A DNA stretch of 64,000 bases from Allium sativum (taxonomy: Eukaryota; Streptophyta; Magnoliopsida; Asparagales; Amaryllidaceae), in NCBI GenBank assembly GCA_030737875.1, contig CM060922.1:320331456-320395455 (forward strand), given 5' to 3'. Below the pieces are notes generated by a model. The model saw nothing but the letters and a program-made list of their open reading frames with translations, was not told the DNA's origin and searched no databases. Position numbers and translations under genes: made by a program. Shown one piece after another: positions 12,665 to 25,791 of the stretch (the stretch's first letter is position 1; the number at the start of each line of letters is the position of its first letter).

Positions 12665-12949
12665 TAAGGGTGTTAATAGGGCGTACCAGACCAGACAGAG
12701 GGTTGTTCGAGTCCTGTCAAATAAGATTTTTGGACGTACGCGGACCAGAGAAGGAGTTGGCTAGAACATTATTCGTACGAGTTGAAAAACAGACGGACAA
12801 CCTTCTTACAATTAAAAACATCGAATATTTTCAAATGGATATATTTTTGTATACTTTTCTTGTCCAAAATGAGAATCGTACGGACATAGACATCTTACCC
12901 CCGTGGATCGAGCCGTACAATGGAATGTCCTGTCCTATTAACACCCTTA
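12665..12949. mobile_element. 285 bp hAT-type MITE with an 8 bp target duplication
   Basis: The left end TAAGGGTGTTAATAGG (12665-12680) is the exact reverse complement of the right end (12934-12949). Both sides are flanked by the direct repeat GATGTTAT (12657-12664 and 12950-12957). An 8 bp duplication with TAAGGGTG-like ends and small size fits a non-autonomous hAT element. The 116-codon frame across it (12655-13005) is incidental. Confidence 0.88.
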
Positions 12950-12957
12950 GATGTTAT

Positions 12958-13498
12958 TATGACCATAAAGTGAAAAAATGCTTTATCTTTTCAAAAAGGT
13001 TTTGATAACCCTGGGAATTGCAGCTTATTTCTTTTTTTTCCCTGATCCTCTTCCTTTCGCTCTAATCTTCTTTGAATCCCTCGTTTTCTTCCTCATTCCA
13101 CTCGTTACTTTCCTTTTTAATGTATAAGCCTTCGTTGTGCCTAGGGTTTAACGCTCCTCTCAACCTTATTTTATATTCCCAGATCTAATTCATCTTTCTT
13201 TCCTTTACTCGAATGCTTAGATCTGATGATCCACTTGGCATGGATCTTGTACGGGGAATCAGCCTCGTTGTTTCTAATGCCTCGCCGTTAGCTCTACCTT
13301 CCTTTCCTCACTACGTGATTGTTCTGCAGTTGATCGAGGAATGGTCTTTGGTACCTATGGCTAGGCATTTAATCTGGCGAGTTGCGGTTCATTTGTGATT
13401 TTTTTATTCAACTGGTATGTGTCTACTAATTTTTTGGGTATTAGTGCGTCAGCTTACGATTTCGTTTGTACATTTCTGGTTGTGTTGAGCTAGGTGAT
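12958..13498. other. Pyrimidine-rich segment, possible relic of a host gene 5' region
   Basis: This is the stretch between the MITE and the G LTR. It holds C/T-rich tracts (13025-13115) and a TAGGGTTTA telo-box-like motif (13142-13150). A 61-codon frame starting at 13213 is followed by CTGGTATGTG near 13412, which resembles a splice donor. The frame product is unrecognised. The composition resembles a plant 5' UTR/first-exon region cut off by the G insertion, but nothing proves a gene. Confidence 0.25.
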
Positions 13499-16209
13499 TG
13501 TGACAACCACCTCATACCTCCTGCACCGAAATTAGGAAAGGGTGCCATGTATAACGTGCCAAACCAATACGGGACGATCATCAAGGAGAATAACTTGAAA
13601 TGAAACCTAACGTATAACTCGCAGCGCATGGATATTATATAATAATAAAATATACCATCAGATATAGTAGTGAAGCATAACTGAACAGAAAATCAAATAT
13701 TCATAAACTATAAAATCTCAAGTACAATACATCTCAGTACATGAATCTTTGAATATAATTTGCTTCACTACATCCTTCATAGTATTAATCACCGTCAATA
13801 AACAACAAAAATAGAAAAGGAATCCATGGTAGGTAGTAATAGTACGTCAGCCTCCTGCTCTTCATCGCACAACATTGTCGACACTAAAACCCGCTACCTA
13901 CTACTCAGCTTGCTCATCAACAACATTGATGAACATCCCAAGCTAATAAGAGGAAAATGTAAAACCTTGATTCAGCTAGCAGTTTTAGTGAGCGACAAAA
14001 TAACTAACAACAATTATATGGGATAATATGAGTATAGGGCGGATTGACCATTTGATCTACCCAACAAGCACTAAGTTAATACGTGAAAACCATCCATTAC
14101 ATGCAATTACAGAATAGAAAAGGAAAACCCCCGATCCTACTTCCCCTCGATATCCTACGGTGATAGCCTACTCAGAGAAAATACAGAAGAAAGCATACAA
14201 TCGACCATAGCATCCAATATCCTAGCTATCACCGACTACAGCCTTGAATCCATTGATAATCGAACTTGCTTTCAATGATCAAAAGAGTTAATGGAAAAAA
14301 TTCGGTTCTAGCCAAACTACCATACGCCATCATGACTATGTATGTTTACCTTAATCGACTAAAACAACTAGGCCCATCATGACTGCCCAGGTCATGTGAT
14401 CTATCCATTCTGATCCTGATGGGCGTCCCCATGATACCCCTGCTTTGAGTCCGCTAGAACACTCTGATTATCGACGATTCCTTGGCGATTCAAAGATGAC
14501 AAGCCTTTGTTCTTGGCGATCACATCCTTATTTCGAGCGACTTCTCAAACCAATTCAATTATCGTCCTTGATCAACTCCTTTCTGATTCGAACCATTATC
14601 TTACTAGATTATATATAACATCACGACCAATATCACATTAACTAAGCTCCGACCACTCTAAATTGAGTTCACAATCAAAGCACCATCCACCATTTAGTTG
14701 CATGTCGATTATCCAAAGTCCTTTCATCACCAAACTTCACCAGCAACCCCTAGGAGTCATCACCCTCAAGTCCCCAAAATATCAGCTCCTCATCCCTTAA
14801 TTTGATGGATCGGTACTGGTCCATAATGGACCAATACATATACTTAGCCACTTTCGGCTAAGTTTATTGACCAAATTGTTGTGTCCCTCAAGTATTTCTT
14901 ATCAGTCCATTTTCATAGTTCGACGTTACTATTGAAACCGATGTTGGTCCATCCTTGTACTTGAGTAATGCATCATCGACCCATCTCGAATCAACTCCGA
15001 ATGACTTGAAATTTTGTAGGGAATCTCGATTTACCATCACGATGCATTTCCCAAGATTTCATCGCCATCCATCACAATGTGATGGATCGGTACTAATCCA
15101 TATGTACTGGTACCGGTCCACACAGTTAATTTATATTAGCACGAGATTTTTCGTGCTTCCACCCCTCGTCTACCAGAGCATCCCCACCAAGTTTCGTCTG
15201 ATTCAAATAATATGAACCTCCGATTTTCTTAGACTTCAATCATAGGTTTCTGCGGAAAATAATCTAACATATAACTCATGAAATTCATCCAATTTTAATA
15301 AAACAGCCAATGGTACAATTACTCATGATCATACAAACAAGAACATATAATAATTTGGTCATAAACACATCACAAACATGAGATCTAACATGATTTGGAT
15401 CAAACATATGAATAAACATGAATAATCTAACAATTATCTAGTTAATATGATCAAATTAGGTTTTCCTAAGACGTCTAAATCTGAGTTAAACATTAGATCT
15501 AAGGTGCATTTTGCATGTAACATATGAATCTAATCCTAATTTACCGATACAATATGTAGTTTCTATGTAAGAGATATTTATCACTCACCTAAATCCCAAT
15601 TCAATGTAAATTCAATGAGATCAGATTTGGATAGCATTGAAAATCTTTGGATTTGATGTAATTTAATGTGATCTAACTTCCCTTGATGATGATTTATCTT
15701 CTAGATGTAATCTACGATGAATTTGAATGATAGAATGAAGAATTTGGGTTTTAGGTTGAACTGAAGAATCACGGATGCCCAACCTAACATTTAGAATGAA
15801 GAGAGAAACCCTTATTCTCTCCCCAAACATCCCTAGTTACCTCTTCAGTTCATTAGTCTGACGGGCTTGACCAATCATCCCATTAGCTGCTAATCAACCT
15901 TCCCAACAGACGCAAAACTTAAAATAGCGATTCCTTCCAAATTCTAAACCAAACTCTTCATGTAACCATCGTAAAACCACCATTCAGATTCAATCAGACT
16001 GATCTTAGCACCTGATTCGATCTTTATCGAAAGTTATAGTCTAAACAGTAAAATTGGGGAAAATGGTCATAATTAGATTCAGTAAAAATCATGGACATGT
16101 CTCATACCCCTATGAACAACATACTAAAAATATTATAGTGATTTGACCACTAGGGAATTAAAAATATATATTTTACAATCCACGAATACATAAAATATAG
16201 GTCGTTAAA
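13499..16209 (-). repeat. LTR of minus-strand element G, about 2.7 kb
   Basis: The left edge reads TGTGACAACCACC. The right edge, read on the minus strand, is TTTAACGACC, a decayed form of the expected TGTAACGACC, directly next to a purine tract (16210-16221). The adjoining broken integrase on the same strand shows this is the 3' LTR of a gypsy element. It includes repeats of a GGATCGGTACTGGTCC-like motif (14808 and 15083). It is old: terminal bases have mutated and pol is wrecked. No gene is seen inside. Confidence 0.72.
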
Positions 16210-16244
16210 TTCTCCCCCTTTAGGAATTTCTCCTTTGAAATTCC
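16210..16244 (-). promoter_or_regulatory. G polypurine tract and hairpin
   Basis: On the minus strand, a hairpin with arms GGAATTTC and GAAATTCC (16223-16244, 6-base loop) is followed by AAAGGGGGAGAA and the LTR. It is the same arrangement as in T1, A, C, D and E, though the gap to the LTR is 13 rather than 17 bases. Confidence 0.75.
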
Positions 16245-16407
16245 AAACAAACACGAGCAACCATAATATCATGCACGATTACCATCCACGAGCATTCAAT
16301 CTATCATCCATTCTAGCATTCAACAATCCAAGCAATCAAAATCATATCCTAGCATGTAGAATTCTAATAGTACGAGACACAGTGGCACAAGTAAGATATG
16401 ATATATG

Positions 16408-17374
16408 AGACATACCACTCAAAGATTTCTAGATGCTTCAACTTCATACTCTCTTCTGTTTCCCATGTGCAATCGTCATCATTTTCACTCTATTGTACCT
16501 TGACTAGCTTAAAGACCTTCCTGCTAAGTTGTTTCGTTTCACTCCCCACGACGCGAAGCATCTTAAGAGGTATAGAAACTTCAGGCATGACCTCTAAATC
16601 TTCAAGCTGACCAGACATACCAAAATATTCGAGTTATGCACAAACTTCAATAGAAATGATACGTGAAACACATTATGCACACTTGCCATCCTCTCCGGTA
16701 AATCCAATATATAAGCAAGGTTCATAATCCGCTCGATAATCAGAAATGGCCCAACAATTCCTTTTCTTCCAAAATGAACAATATTCCATAGAGGTGAACC
16801 CTTTACGAACACCGAATCTCCAACTGATAATTTCATATCCTTACGCCACTTATCGGCGTAACTTTTCTGACAATCTTGGGCTGCTTTCATTCATTGCCAG
16901 ATGATTTCTATATTATCTGTCATTTCTCTTATCATATCAGGCTCAAGTACTAGCTTCTGTTCAGTTTCTAACTGACAAAATGGAGAATTACACGGTCTAT
17001 CATACAACGCCTCATAGGTGCCATTCCAGTTCTCGACTGGTAGTTGTTATTACAATCAAACTTGATAAATCCAGATGATTTCCCCATGATCCTCTAAAAT
17101 CTAATACACAAGCTCTAAGAAGACTTCCAACACTCGATTAACCCTCTCAGTCTGACCATTTGTCTGGGATGATAAGCCATACTCATATATAACTCGGTTC
17201 CCAACATCTCTTGCAAACTCTTTCAAAATCCACTGGTAAACAATGGATCTTGATCGCTAATAATACTATTCGAAATTTCATGGAATAGAACAATCCACTT
17301 AAGGTATAACTCAGCTAACTTCGATGCAATCCTAGTCGATCTAATAGGAATAAACCTTGTGCTTTTAGTTAAGT
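16408..17374 (-). pseudogene. Broken gypsy integrase-chromodomain of element G
   Basis: On the minus strand from 17374 the translation reads TKSTRFIPIRSTRIASKLAE and SIISDQDPLFTS, part of an integrase core. A shifted frame then gives a [13 protein letters not shown] segment (the catalytic Glu region). Next come KAAQDCQKSYADKWR, SVGDSVFVKGSPLW and VHNVFHVSFL (16600-16890), and a chromodomain-like end KLVKVQ then stop, [16 protein letters not shown] (about 16420-16500). The stop replaces the conserved Trp after VKVQ. Several frameshifts and stops are present. Everything upstream of the integrase core is missing because element F begins at 17375; that part should lie on the far side of F. Confidence 0.85.
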
Positions 17375-19554
17375 TGTGACGACCCAAATTTCCGGTACCT
17401 TTTGACCTGACCAAACAACACCAGTCTAACCCAAATTGTACTGGAAACCCAGATGCCAATAGAAAGAATATAGAGGATGAGATAAGAAAGAAATATTAGA
17501 ATAGAAGAATCAAAAGAAGAATCAACATAACAAAATCAGAGTCTCACATCGTAGCAGGACAAAATATAATATATAAATAAATCTTTTATTGAGAGCTTGA
17601 AATAAAACTTACAATCATCAGAGTACATCCCACGTCTGGACAATTATAATAATCTGACCTCAAACACAACGTACAACGGAATAAATATTAATACGTCTGA
17701 ACTCCTTCAGCACGCCTTCTGAATTTCGTAGTATCCAATAACCTGAACCTATAAACCTCGGTTAGCCCTAGCATTACAAACGCCGGATCAGTCTGGTGAA
17801 CCAGAGTGAGAAAAACACGCTAAGTATATAATGTCATCCAACTTGATTTTGAAGTTCAAATTCCTTTTGGAAGAAAAGGATAATCGTAAGACCAAATCCA
17901 CACATAAATAAGGACGATTTTTACCTTACGATAACCCAAAACATTTTGAAATCATATATATATCTTCTGATATTATAATAGTGCTTAAATGCAAATGAAT
18001 AGTAATCTAGCGGAATGCTTGCATCTCACGTTCCACATATATAGTATATAATCAAAACCGCGGATGCTTATTAGAGATTGGATTCTGACTATGACATTGT
18101 ATGGAACCACCTGCCGATAGTGTATCTCTAGAGGGGAATACACTGGGTTCAACAAGAACATCTTGCAACCCAACCACGCATGACCGACCACTCATTTCGC
18201 ATGAGTGTATCGAATGTATATCACCAACGGTTGGGATCAGCAACCATTTCCCGAAAGGGACAACATCGAATAGAACAAAGAATGAAATGAATTTTCTCTA
18301 GATACGTGATTATACATCCTAATGGGAGTGATCCACTTAGCCATGCTGTCTGCCCGATTTTTATAATTTCCTGGTTGTGAGGCTTGAGGTTTGAATTCAC
18401 CTTTAGAACATCAGATCATCATTTACTTTGAATGTCACATTGTCAGATCCTTAAAAACAAAAATATTCTGGGTGTTAGCACCACCAACATAAATACGTTT
18501 GTAAAAATCAATGTATGTGACTCTAAAGAAATACCCTGTCAGACATTCGTCCATACAAGTCATCGAGAAACAGGATGAACCAAAGACATTCTCTTATCAT
18601 ATCCTAGGAATTACCCTATGGATTGGTAGTGAGTAGTCCTTGCAAATCCGTCGATTCTAACCACGACAGAGTCATAGTATTTCTCTGGCCGATAAACCAG
18701 AGATTATAAGTAATTCTACCATTTTATGAAGATCCATGGTCTTCAATTGTTCCATCTCGATCAGTCTATGATATCTTCAATGTTTTACGTATTCATTTGT
18801 CGGATTTTTTTTTCGAATATAAATTCAATCCCGGTCTTTCCGTACCAATAATTGTATTAGCCAGATTTGATAGTCGGTTATTTAACTATCAAATAAACAA
18901 CCATTAATCAAGAAAGTAAAAAAATGAATTCATTGGTTAAGTATTCAGCAACACTTGGCCCCTTTAATTAATAATAATTAACAAACTATTTATTTAAACT
19001 TATAAAACTTTGAATAATTTAAACATAGATTCACTTCTTACTTTAATATAAGAATTTACTCAAAACTACATTTTTAAAATATTTCCAACCATATATTATA
19101 GCCATATCTAATTTCTATTTTTCTATTATTTCAAAACATTAATTACAACAACATTTACAGTCTATCATCAATTAAACTTGTCATTCGTAAAACAATAGTT
19201 ACGACGTCTCCTTTGGTTTCGCTATTGGAACACTATAACCATCACTTATCTTTTTAAAATAAACCCATTCTAAATCTCATCTTCTTATTTTTAAAATATC
19301 GTTAAACTTTCACAAATCTTTGTTTTTCCATTTCTCTAGAAATATCAATTTATATTCCGGTTTTAATTCCCTTTTATTTTGGAATCCATTATGTATATAT
19401 TTCTAAATTCTACAAATAACATTATAATATTATTTCTTAAAATAAATTCCTTTTAACATCTTTGTCATTACAACTAATATCATCTCTCGATAGTCTTAAA
19501 ATCGTTCAAGTTGGGGTATTTTAAATTACCTCTCAATCCTTGATCAACCACGTT
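17375..19554 (-). repeat. Partial LTR of minus-strand element F, C-like family
   Basis: It starts TGTGACGACCC at 17375, abruptly inside the G integrase (after the codons for LTKS). It aligns in order with the left part of the C LTR: blocks around CTCTAGAGG, ATACACTGGGTTCAACAAGA, GTGTATCGAATGTATATCAC and CAGACATTCGTCCATAC are shared. It stops at 19554, where element A begins; the remaining roughly 3 kb should lie beyond A, outside the window. No coding sequence. Substantial divergence from C indicates an older or separate subfamily. Confidence 0.75.
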
Positions 19555-20704
19555 TGAAACACCCCACCTCCGTTAAGGTCACTCACAGAGGGAATACCTT
19601 AACTTCGGTGGAGCATTATAGGTAAAAGATGCAGATAAATTACAAGATAGACAAATAAAGCAGTGGAAAATAAAGTCATTTTATAAACAACTTAATTCAG
19701 TCAAGCTTTTATAATAATTTCCTCAATCATACTTAAATGTAATGCATAGAACTTCTATCTTGATTTAAAAACTTCCAAGAATAAAAGAAGCATAAAAACA
19801 ATGATATTCCCCGATAAAGCATGAACCAGTCATAGCAGTGGAAGAGAGAGAGTCCAAAGCGATACACCAACTAATCTTCAAGCTTGGAAAGAGAAGAGGT
19901 CCAAGTTAGGCTGAGTTATTCCCTCCTTGACTACCTAGGGTGGGGGGAGGGAAAATGGAAGAAAAGGGGCGAAAAACAAACTAGATCAGACATAAGTCTG
20001 GTAAGTCCAGAGATCTTTCAGCATGCAAACAAGATAAAGGATCATGACATGAATAAACCGAAAATAGGACAATACCATAAAAACAAGGTAACTAAAGACA
20101 AGATAAGTGCAAGGTGAACTGAACGCGCTTCTATTTTTTCTCTACTTCGCTACTACTCTGTTAACTTGATTTCTATATTTATCTCTGCACCACTTAACTA
20201 GTGTCCCAACTAGTAATCTGTATAAAATGATACTCATTATCCCAACCACCGTATTTGTGGTAGCTTTCAGGTGTACATCTATCGTGAGGATTCCACCTCA
20301 ATCAGCCTAATTGCCATGAACATGTTATACGTACCCTTACTACCCTATCGATCGACTCCCTACTTGTATTCATGTTCCATGTGTCTATGTCAATCGGCCC
20401 TCTCTTGCGTGTAGATACCTTGTGCTGGTCCCACCATAAGGCATATCAATCCTTTTGATAGCGACCCGACACGATTCAAGATGCACAATGTATAACTACT
20501 GGTACCTAGTACCTGCTTTTTCCCACTCCGGAGTACATGCACGCCCGTAAACCATTGGAAACTACACTGACGTACCCCCTGGCGCTGCTTTGACCGCTTA
20601 TAATCAGCCCAGTAATCGTGCCCCACCCTACCTAGTTCAGGGTACCGTGATACATCCATGTGGGTTACTACTGAAATGGGTCCCCGTTACTAGGGTTTCC
20701 TATT

Positions 20705-21225
20705 GGTTAAGTTTATGGGCCTATATTTACTAATATCACCCACCAACCCGATATGTACTTAACCCTCCCATCGATTCAAGCATTTTTAATAAACAGTTAA
20801 GTTTTATGGGCCTATATGTACTAATATTACCCACCTATACGAGATGTACTTAACCCTCCCATTGATTCAAGCATGTTTATTTAACAATTAAGTTTTGTGG
20901 GCCTATATTTACTAATATTAATCACCAACCCGATATGTACTTAACCCTTCCACTGATTCAAGCATGTTTATTTAATGGTTAAGTTTTGTGGGCCTATATT
21001 TACTAATATTACCCACCAACCCAATATGTTCTTAACCCTTCCACTGATTCAAGCATGTTTATTTAATGGTTAAGTTTTGTGGGCCTATATTTACTAATAT
21101 TACCCACCAACCCGATATGTACTTAACCCTTCCACTGATTCAAGCATGTTTATTTAATGGTTAAGTTTTGTGGGCCTATATTTACTAATATTACCCACCA
21201 ACCCGATATGTACTTAACCCTCTCG
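20705..21225. repeat. 91 bp tandem array, about 6 units
   Basis: GGGCCTATAT recurs with GGG at 20717, 20808, 20899, 20990, 21081 and 21172, always 91 bp apart. Units share GATATGTACTTAACCC and GATTCAAGCAT. The right-hand units are most alike. Confidence 0.97.
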
Positions 21226-21599
21226 CACATTATGCCATATTAGTTAAGTGTTGTCCGCTCATGTTAACTTAACTTACTCATTCATCATGTCATGTTGCTT
21301 AAGCATTTCTTATTAACTTGACCCTCTTTACTTATCATGTTGGATCAGTTAAGTGTTTCCTATTAACTTAACCCCGTTCATTCATCAAGTTATATTGGTC
21401 AATTGTTTCTTATTAACTTAACCCCACGTTTTCGTCTTATTGTATTGGTTAAGTGTCATCAATCAATTCAAGTTAACTTAACCGACCTACGTGTCATGTT
21501 ACTTTGGTTAAATGTTGTCTTCTTATGTTAACTTACCCTACTACAAATCAAGTTATATTGGTTAAGTGTTGCCCTCTTATTTTAACTTAACCTTTCCAT

Positions 21600-21960
21600 A
21601 AATCAAGTTACACTGGTTAAGTGTTTCTAAATTTACTTAACCTTACCCACTTGTCTAATTAACATGTTATAAAGGTTAAGCGTTCTAAATTTACTTAACA
21701 TCACCCACTTGTCTAATTAACATGTTATAACGGTTAAGTGTTCTAAATTTACTTAATCTCAGCCACTTGTCTAATTAACATGTTATAAAGGTTAAGTGTT
21801 CTAAATTTACTTAACCCAACCCACTTATCTAATTAACATGTTATAACGGTTAAGTGTTCTAAATTTACTTAACCTCACCCACTTGTCTAATTAACATGTT
21901 ATAACGGTTAAGTGTTCTAAATTTACTTGACCTCACCCATCGGTTTAGTTAACATGGTGA
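21600..21960. repeat. 58 bp tandem array, about 6 units
   Basis: CATGTTATAA-type starts lie at 21663, 21721, 21779, 21837 and 21895, and a diverged one at 21952. Each unit includes GGTTAAGTGTTCTAAATTTA. The preceding 21240-21600 holds looser copies of a GGTTAAGTG...TTAACTTAACC pattern. Confidence 0.96.
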
Positions 21961-22019
21961 ATTGGTTAAGTGTTTCCTTAATTGACTTAACCCTACCAAT
22001 CTGGACTTGGCTTGATTAA

Positions 22020-22235
22020 AGCACCAACCACTCACATTAGACAGGTATAGTTATGGTCACTAGATGTGCTGGTCGGTTCTGGGCAGTTTTACACCACAAC
22101 TCAGTCTAACCTCAGGTCCTTTTTGGGCTCAATGCACTAACCACCCACATTAGACAGGTATTGCTGTGGTCACTGGATGTGCCGGTCGATTCCGCGCAGT
22201 TTTACACCACAACTCAGTCTAACCTCGGGTTAGGC
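22020..22235. repeat. Two-copy module shared by the A, D and E LTRs
   Basis: Two imperfect copies containing CACATTAGACAGGTAT and ACACCACAACTCAGTCTAACCTC. They correspond, in reverse, to paired ACACGAGGTTGGAC...GAGAGGTCTTA modules at about 39983-40205 (D) and 56268-56490 (E). Confidence 0.75.
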
Positions 22236-23860
22236 ATATTTGTCTTTTCTAAATCTACATATTTCTTATTTATGACAAATTCCATATGTAAATTATTCCC
22301 AATTTAATTATTCCATAATTATCCTTTTAATTGTGCTCACAATTAATGGTTATCAAATATACCATTTCATGAACCAATCTATGCCATGTAATTTTTCATG
22401 TTTATCCTACATATTTACATGTAAATTATAAATCAATTATTGTCATGGCCCACTTTCCTTCTAAATCACGTTCAGAAATTTAGGTATATAGATTATACCA
22501 TTTTCATGCCACTTATCATGCTTATGTGTCAAACATGCCAATTACATATAATTTCATGTTTTCCCCAACGTTACCTCCGTTGTACATTTACAAAATTACA
22601 TAGAATTTTAGGCTCGATATTTTAGCCTAACTTATAAAACAAAAAGGGGAAAAGAGGAACTTTGCAACATTCCAACATCATACAAAAGTATGGATCTAAC
22701 TACACATATGTCATATGGATTTGGCATAGAACAATATACTTTCAACTATGAACTTGCAAATTTGATCCATGCAACATGAACCACAAGCATATGAATTTAC
22801 ATAAAACTATACAAGTTAAACTTGGCATGTAGTGGTGAACTTGCAAATTAGATCTATCATAAAGGCATATGGATCTAACATATAAAGTTGTAGATCTAAA
22901 CTTATAAGGTCGTAGATCTAAACATGTATGCATAATGACTCTAAACAATTAGGCATAAATGACATGACTTAGCCTAAAACTTGTATGTATCTTAAAATCA
23001 CCAAACTTACATATGATAATTTCATTCCCAAATTCCTATACAACATCATAGGTTTACTCACCAATTTCCACATAACATGATAGCTTCGATAGACCATAAT
23101 AGTTCATAGGAATATATGATAGAATTTGCATAAATAAACATGAATCAGCATCACATATGACTTGATACAATTCTATTTTACAATTCATTATAAATCATGT
23201 CTTTAATTTATTCACATCTGAAAGATAACTACAGTTACAATCAAAAGGAAAAACTTGACTTCAGTGATCTGTATTCTGAAACTGAATTGCTCACCTTTGA
23301 TGTAGATCGTTGAATTCTTTTAGTTGAATTAGATTAGATTTAATTTTATTTTGGTTTTAGTGGCGGCTAGGTTTAGATGAGAGTGAATAATAGAATTAGG
23401 TTTTAGGTTTAGGGTCTTTATATAGTTGTAGAGAGTGTTTTAGGACCATTAGATTAACCCTGAACCATGAGAACCAATCAGATGCCACATCTGCCTTAGA
23501 GCGAATCGACCCATGGGTTGACAGCCAAACACCCTGAATCAACCCCTAGTCGACCCAGCCAGGCTCGGGTCGACCTCAAAAATGGGCCGGTTCGGTTATT
23601 CCCCCTCCCGGTTCACTGTTTTGAACTTTTTTGCATATTTATTTAATTTATATATATATATATTTCTCATATGCATACAAACTTCAAGGCTTAATAATTT
23701 CTTCATAAGGTATCCGTTTTATACAAACCAAATGTCTATCTTGACCAAAATTTTGAGACGAACGTAATAGCGCAACCCATTTCACTTAATTCTTCTTCTA
23801 AAAATTAAGTGTTCTTGAATTTGTTAATTTTAATATTCTCAGAAAATTCAGGGTGTTACA

Positions 23861-24448
23861 TTCTCCCCTCCTTAAAGGATTTCGTCCCCGAAATCTTCAA
23901 GTTAAGAAGAATGCATCTTAACATCCAATCATCCATTTACTCATCCATCATCCACAAGCATCCATTGTCCTTAAAAGTCTTCTAATGTCTATGAACATAT
24001 GCAGAGTGTGTGTGTATGTCTCTTATCTAGAGAAAAATCAGGCAGTCTACTGATCTAGTTGACCTCCTTAATGTGAATCATGAGAGTATCATGCGTACAA
24101 TATTTATGCAAATATCTCTAATCATGTAAATACTATATGTGTGCATATTCGCTCATCCATATGCAACATCCATATGATAACACATCAAGTTTCAATCCAT
24201 ATACAAATACATTCATATGCATATGCAATATGAAAGTGACTGAGCCGATCTTGTGCTTAATGTGTGTATATGCATCCACGAGCAACCATTAGCAAACACT
24301 TGCAACCATTAGTCATAACATGTCTCAAACACAATTTTTCATCCATTGGCTTCTACCTAAGGATTGAGGATAGGACCGAGAGATATACTTAAAAGATAAA
24401 GACTAGCATGCAAATATATATTACAGAAAAAGGAGGAATCAAGGATAT
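23861..24448 (-). other. 3' UTR, hairpin and polypurine tract of element A
   Basis: On the minus strand the order matches the 3' end of E (62377-62875): a GTTTGAGACATG block, GATCGGCTCAGTCACTTTCAT, CA-rich blocks, then the hairpin GATTTCG/CGAAATC (23878-23895), CCTTTAAGGAGGGGAGAA and the LTR. It is cut at 24448 by element B. Pol of A would lie past the nested stack, outside the window. Confidence 0.8.
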
Positions 24449-25791
24449 TGTAACAACCCGAAATTTTGGGGTCAATTTAAAATTTCTATTTTGGAAATTT
24501 TGATGAAGTTTAATATATAAAATAATTTATTTTAAATAAGAACGACTAAAAATTTATTTTAAAACGAATAAATTTAATTTATTATAAAAGGAGTTTAAAA
24601 CAGCGCTGCAGTTTGAGAATTTGAATTTGAACTTTGACTGACTGTACAGGATTCAAAACAAATCGAATTTCAGTAAAACCAAAAATATTTAAATCTGTTT
24701 AATCATATCTTTCTAATGAATCTGAAAAACTGAAATTTCATCGCAGGAATAAAAAGTTATGTCCAGTTTAAAATTTAGAAAAGTTGCTGTAGAATTTATA
24801 TATATATTAATATAATATTTAGCCCTTAAAAATAGTCATTTTTCAAACGACCTTGGTTTTCGACGAAACCACTTTTGTTGGAACCAGAATGTCAAACTAT
24901 TGCTAGGTTTCGATTTTCATAATTTTTCGAATTAATATGTGAGCGTGGCAGAAGAAAACGTGTTTTGTCAGTTTCGGTTAAATTTAATCGACTTGAAAAT
25001 GGCCATTTTTCAAACAGTCTCAGAATTCGACGAAATTAGTCTTGTTAAAACCGTATCATCAAAACATAACTAGAAATAATTTTTCTATAATTTCCAGAGT
25101 CCATATGTAGCCTCGTTGATTTAAAATGTACGTTTGAATTTAATAATTAATTAATTTATATTTTAAATTAAGGAAAAACATATCGTACTAGCCGAATTAG
25201 GTTACGAAACATATTCCAGAGCGTCCGGGATGAGGGTTATTAGCTAGGGGCGACACTCGTTGGGTTCGATTTTGTGTTCACATTGATAAACATGAATTTT
25301 TGAATCAATTAAATAAATAAAATAGGAAAATACGTCTATATATACTGTCCAAATACGTAACCCTAATTCCATTTCCTGTAGCCGCCTTCTTCAACGATTC
25401 AATGGCCGATTCGATCTGAAATTCATTCCCTAATATATTCTAATTCACAACAAATTAGACAAGTTTCTTAATGCCAATTCAAAGAGGATCGAGAGATCTT
25501 TAAATCCATACGGCTGGATCCCATACAGAGGAGTATTTTGCTCGCACCGACCCCGAGAACCGCCGTCGCATCAAGCGGGTTCTCCCCTTCCACCGACCAC
25601 CGAGCTCGCCACCAGGGGGACCCCCTTGCGCGCCTTGCTTCCCCCATCGACGTGACACCATCCAATCTCTACCCCGTGCCTCCCATCGCCAGAATTTCCA
25701 AACCATGAAATCGAACCCAAAGGATAAAATCGGCGACCTGTCTTTCTGATGTAGAAGAAAGGTTAAGAGAGGGTAATTAGAAGATTAATTA
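24449..25791 (+). repeat. Giant LTR of element B, segment 1
   Basis: It starts TGTAACAACCCGAAATTTTG with candidate target duplication GATAT (24444-24448). It follows the T1 LTR for most of its length, sharing GACTGACTGTAC, ATATTTAAATCTGTTT, a TTCGACGAAACCACTTTTGTTGG block, GGCAGAAGAAAA and AGCTAGGGGCGA. It is interrupted at 25791 by element C. A leader-like GC-rich tract lies at 25490-25700. Frames there are not called as genes. Confidence 0.85.
25787..25791. other. Target site duplication AATTA of C (left)
   Basis: AATTA precedes the left end of C and is repeated at 37786-37790 after its right end, showing a 5 bp duplication typical of LTR retrotransposon integrase. Confidence 0.95.

Larger units (their letters stand above)
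19555..23860 (-). repeat. 3' LTR of minus-strand element A, about 4.3 kb
   Basis: The left edge TGAAACACCCCACC followed by a GTCACTCAC block is the counterpart of the D and E LTR ends; the right edge AGGGTGTTACA is the LTR start read in reverse. Directly beyond it is a purine tract in reverse orientation, which identifies this as the 3' LTR. It carries a 91 bp array (20705-21225), a 58 bp array (21600-21960), a duplicated module (22020-22235) and a TATA-like TATATAAA on the minus strand (23417-23424). It is related to D and E but much diverged. No gene is seen inside. Confidence 0.82.

Noticed and set aside
12655..13005. 116-codon frame as a gene
   Set aside because: It runs across the hAT MITE and its inverted ends; no known domain.
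13142..13150. Telomere repeat
   Set aside because: Only one TAGGGTTTA unit; mentioned only as a telo-box-like motif.
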